Below, in pieces: positions 61,791 through 64,000 of a stretch of 64,000 nucleotides of DNA (within the stretch, counting starts at the first letter, position 1; each line of letters begins with the position of its first letter). The translations under genes and the position numbers were made by a program. Source of the stretch: Fictibacillus sp. FJAT-27399 (GTDB lineage Bacteria; Bacillota; Bacilli; Bacillales; Fictibacillaceae); NCBI RefSeq assembly GCF_001510655.1, contig NZ_LMVC01000002.1, positions 1,532,388 to 1,596,387 on the forward strand, in the 5' to 3' direction. The notes under the pieces were generated by a model that worked only from the letters and a program-made list of their open reading frames with translations, did not search any database and had not been told where the DNA came from.

Positions 61791-62977
61791 AAAACAAAGG
61801 GATGCTTCTCACCTTTTCTCTTAATTACTCGTTTGACAGTCTGCTTCTTTATTTAATCGTAATCAGCCTGCTGCCTTTCAGTCTTATCCTGTTTTTAAAG
61901 TTTTTTGCTCTTTATATTCTTAGCTGCTTGCCATTTGTTTTGCTTTTTACCTTTTCGAAAAAGATGAGCGTGGGTAAAATCATCCTTCTCAGCCCTATTG
62001 CTTTTGGAATTGCTTATCTTTTTGGGCTTGGCGCCGCCTTTTCTTTCCTTCTCGCAGGGATCATAGCCTGGCGAGCATGGGCTAACTGGTCTGAGCCCAT
62101 TAAGCAAGACATGGAAGTGATCTGGATTGTCTCTTTTGTACTGGCATTCTTTCAGTATATTTTCTTTCCGAACATTCCTGAGGCTTTGCTCCTCATTCCG
62201 ACAGTACAGCTTGCCTATCTTATCCTGCTTAAAAGCTATCATCGAAATTTGAATGATGGGAAACCTTGTTTTCAGAACACAAAGCAAGGAATATTATCGT
62301 TATCGGTTCTGCTATCTTCAGCAGTTGCTGCATACCTTGCTTTCCCTTTCTTTTCCTTCTTGTTCAAAAATTTGATGGGTCTACTACTCTATGCTGTATT
62401 TACGATTTTAAGCAAACCTCTATTCTTTCTTTACAGCCTTCTTCCCATTTCTGATGGCGGCAAAAGGAGAGCTGAAGCCTTTGCTGAATCATTTAAAGGA
62501 AGCAAAAAAGTGAAAGGACTGCCTCACGTATCACCTTTTCACAACCAATGGATATTGTGGATCATCTGTGCAGTCATCCTGCTCGCCCTCTTAATCTATT
62601 TCAGAAGAAGGATTCTATCAACATTGGGTCAGACGATATCCTCACAAAGTATTCAGCCCATTATGCCCGGCGAAAAGCCTGCTCTTAAAAGGCGCCGTTT
62701 TTGGAAAACACCGGCCGATGAGGCGAGAAAAGTTTATATCCAATTTGAAAAACGCATGACAAAACTAGGGGGTGGCCGTGCCTATGACGAATCCGTTACT
62801 GAATGGCTGCATCGTCTCGATCTGCCGAAAACAGCGATTGAGATCGTATCAACGTCTTATAATAAGGTCCGGTATGGAGGCCTTTCACTTGATTCGGACG
62901 AGCTGGATTTCTTTAAAAAAGAAACACGAAGCCTTACAGGAGAGTTCAAGAACCGGAATAGAGAAGAAAGGACTTGA
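61787..62977 (+). CDS. Polytopic membrane protein with DUF4129-like C-terminus
   Basis: 396 aa from the ATG behind AAGGAGAG, overlapping the DUF58 gene by 4 bases. About six helices in residues 15-225, another at about 265, then a cytosolic domain with ADEARKVYIQFEKRMTKLGG and YNKVRYGGLSLDSDELDFF, the DUF4129 pattern. In the related yeaC-yeaD-yebA operon the third protein carries a transglutaminase domain between these parts; here no Cys-His-Asp core is visible and the protein is about half the usual length. Confidence 0.75.
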   Translation: MKNKGMLLTFSLNYSFDSLLLYLIVISLLPFSLILFLKFFALYILSCLPFVLLFTFSKKMSVGKIILLSPIAFGIAYLFGLGAAFSFLLAGIIAWRAWANWSEPIKQDMEVIWIVSFVLAFFQYIFFPNIPEALLLIPTVQLAYLILLKSYHRNLNDGKPCFQNTKQGILSLSVLLSSAVAAYLAFPFFSFLFKNLMGLLLYAVFTILSKPLFFLYSLLPISDGGKRRAEAFAESFKGSKKVKGLPHVSPFHNQWILWIICAVILLALLIYFRRRILSTLGQTISSQSIQPIMPGEKPALKRRRFWKTPADEARKVYIQFEKRMTKLGGGRAYDESVTEWLHRLDLPKTAIEIVSTSYNKVRYGGLSLDSDELDFFKKETRSLTGEFKNRNREERT

Positions 62978-62998
62978 TGTTTCCCCCTCGAATAGAAT

Positions 62999-63045
62999 AA
63001 AAAAAACATCACATTCAGAAGCGGTTCTGAGTGTGATGTTTTTGC
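62999..63045. terminator. Terminator of the MoxR operon
   Basis: AAAACATCACATTCAGAA, loop GCGG, then the near-perfect complement and TTTTT. Confidence 0.88.
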
Positions 63046-63058
63046 TAATGAATAGCCG

Positions 63059-63516
63059 GCCGTGTTCAGCCACCTGGATCCATCATAATATATGAAGCAG
63101 GCATACCATCCTGCAGCAGCTGTTTCATCCTTTTCATAGAGGGATCAATGTGCTTGAAATAGTTGAGATAAGATGCACATAGATAATTTAATCCTGGCTC
63201 ATGAAACCAAAATCTATTTATACTAAGCCCTCTTTAATATTTCCTAACCCATATTCAGGATAGACAAAATGATCACAGGCAAACAACTCACCTGTGGTTC
63301 CATTGCTGCTGCCTGACCGCACCTTTCTGAAAAAATACAAATGGATGAAGGGATTCCAATCCACGAAGCCAGTGCCCATTCAAAGTTCATGACATATACC
63401 GAGCCTACATCATGCTCCACCCACTCATTGAATATTTGAATGAGAAACTCCCCATACATTTCGTTATACCACTGCCAGGCAGTATTCTCTGTTAAATAAA
63501 AAAAAGCTAGGCTCAA
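63059..63516 (-). pseudogene. Degraded anaerobic sulfatase-maturase (radical SAM/SPASM) gene
   Basis: Three pieces in different frames match one protein in order: FNEWVEHDVGSVYVMNFEWALASW through CGQAAAMEP, then GELFACDHFVYPEYGLGNIKEG, then EPGLNYLCASYLNYFKHIDPSM to SYIMMDPGG. These are the C-terminal SPASM blocks of anaerobic sulfatase-maturating enzymes. The N-terminal radical-SAM CxxxCxxC half and part of the cysteine cluster are gone. Confidence 0.7.
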
Positions 63517-63524
63517 CGCCTAAC
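63497..63524 (-). terminator. Terminator of the RimJ-type acetyltransferase gene
   Basis: GTTAGGC and GCCTAGC pair, followed by eight T on the minus strand. Confidence 0.75.
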
Positions 63525-63534
63525 TCCATCCATG

Positions 63535-64000
63535 CTATGTTTGAGTTAATATGTCTTTTTTGAGCAAACTGTACATCACTAAATCTTGAAATTCACCATC
63601 AACACATTGATAGTCTCTGAGGCACCCTTCTTCGTGAAAACCAAATTTTGATACAAGTATTGCAGAGCCATGGTTGTCGGGATGAATAAGTGCTCCAATC
63701 CGGTTTAGTTTCATGTGTTGAAAGGCGAAAGGAAGTATGGAGCCGAGTACTTCTTTCATAACACCTTTGCGCCATTTTCTTTTTCGTATTTCATATCCTA
63801 TTTCTGTCCTGAACTTCTTTTTTGCCCAGTTGTGGTATCCGCATGTTCCGATCAGCCGGTTTCCTTCCCTTTCCGCAATTCCCCAGCGGATCGTCATCTG
63901 ATCCCTATAACCTTTTTGAAAGTCACAGATTAAGGATTTGGTTTGCTCTATAGAAGTAAACGGAGCAGTACCCCAAAATTTTACAACCTCAGGATCAGAA
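63535..64000 (-). CDS. GNAT acetyltransferase, RimJ/RimL type (5' end outside window)
   Basis: At least 154 residues; the frame is open to the window end, upstream of the ATG at 63897, with in-family sequence (DPEVVKFWGTAPFTSIEQT). IGTCGYHNWAKKKFRTEIGYEI, KGVMKEVLGSILPFAF and the final FGFHEEGCLRDYQCVDGEFQD with LVMYSLLKKD are the ribosomal-protein-acetyltransferase pattern. Substrate unknown. Confidence 0.85.
   Translation of the reverse strand, partial: SDPEVVKFWGTAPFTSIEQTKSLICDFQKGYRDQMTIRWGIAEREGNRLIGTCGYHNWAKKKFRTEIGYEIRKRKWRKGVMKEVLGSILPFAFQHMKLNRIGALIHPDNHGSAILVSKFGFHEEGCLRDYQCVDGEFQDLVMYSLLKKDILTQT

Overview
The window looks like chromosomal DNA of a spore-forming member of the Bacillaceae (Bacillus or a close relative such as Fictibacillus; the genus is a guess). 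Evidence: strong GGAGG-type ribosome sites with many TTG and GTG starts, S-box, TPP and T-box leaders, CtsR and WalR operators, Spo0E-like proteins, a YjcZ-type spore protein, sigma-K-like promoters, and gene sets with Bacillus subtilis counterparts (ywqAB, clpE, uppP, the sigY cluster, the thi operons, a yeaC/yeaD-like operon).

Region 1-17 kb is a mosaic of single genes and very small genes: a MarC-type membrane protein, a secreted subtilase, tRNA-Arg(CCU), PepD, two NAD(P)H/FMN oxidoreductases, a Spo0E-like protein, EamA and MFS transporters, a glutathione peroxidase and a MutS2-like protein without an Smr domain. Several genes here are below usual ORF cut-offs and were found by reading both strands (54-aa Ser16 protein at 1097-1261, Spo0E-like at 7362-7529, and 29-, 40- and 46-aa genes). 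Region 17-33 kb is metabolic and riboswitch-rich: homoserine dehydrogenase behind two tandem SAM-I riboswitches, a MurG paralogue, a thiamin salvage operon (ylmB-tenA-ABC ATPase-permease-binding protein) and a thiazole operon (tenI-thiO-thiS-thiG-thiF), each with its own TPP riboswitch, and a T-box-controlled single-chain glycyl-tRNA synthetase.

Region 33-48 kb has a DUF1206 membrane protein, penicillin acylase, SGNH esterase, Dph6-like ATPase, CPBP protease, a probable holin-like toxin peptide, CtsR-controlled clpE, a GlcD-like oxidase, a PAS histidine kinase and an internally deleted IS3-family element. Region 48-64 kb has HU, an SDR, a SigY-like ECF cluster, a frameshifted truncated haemoglobin, ywqA-ywqB, a second Spo0E-like gene, an aldo/keto reductase with a damaged 3' end, a WalR-box-preceded 3D-domain wall protein, uppP, a MoxR-DUF58-DUF4129 operon, the remains of an anaerobic sulfatase maturase, and an acetyltransferase cut by the window end.

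Two dispersed repeat families occur. One is a 250-310 bp element with 20-bp terminal inverted repeats and a built-in terminator (three copies). The other is a small palindromic element built on GGTGCCTGGCACC (three copies). I saw no CRISPR array, prophage or obvious defence island.
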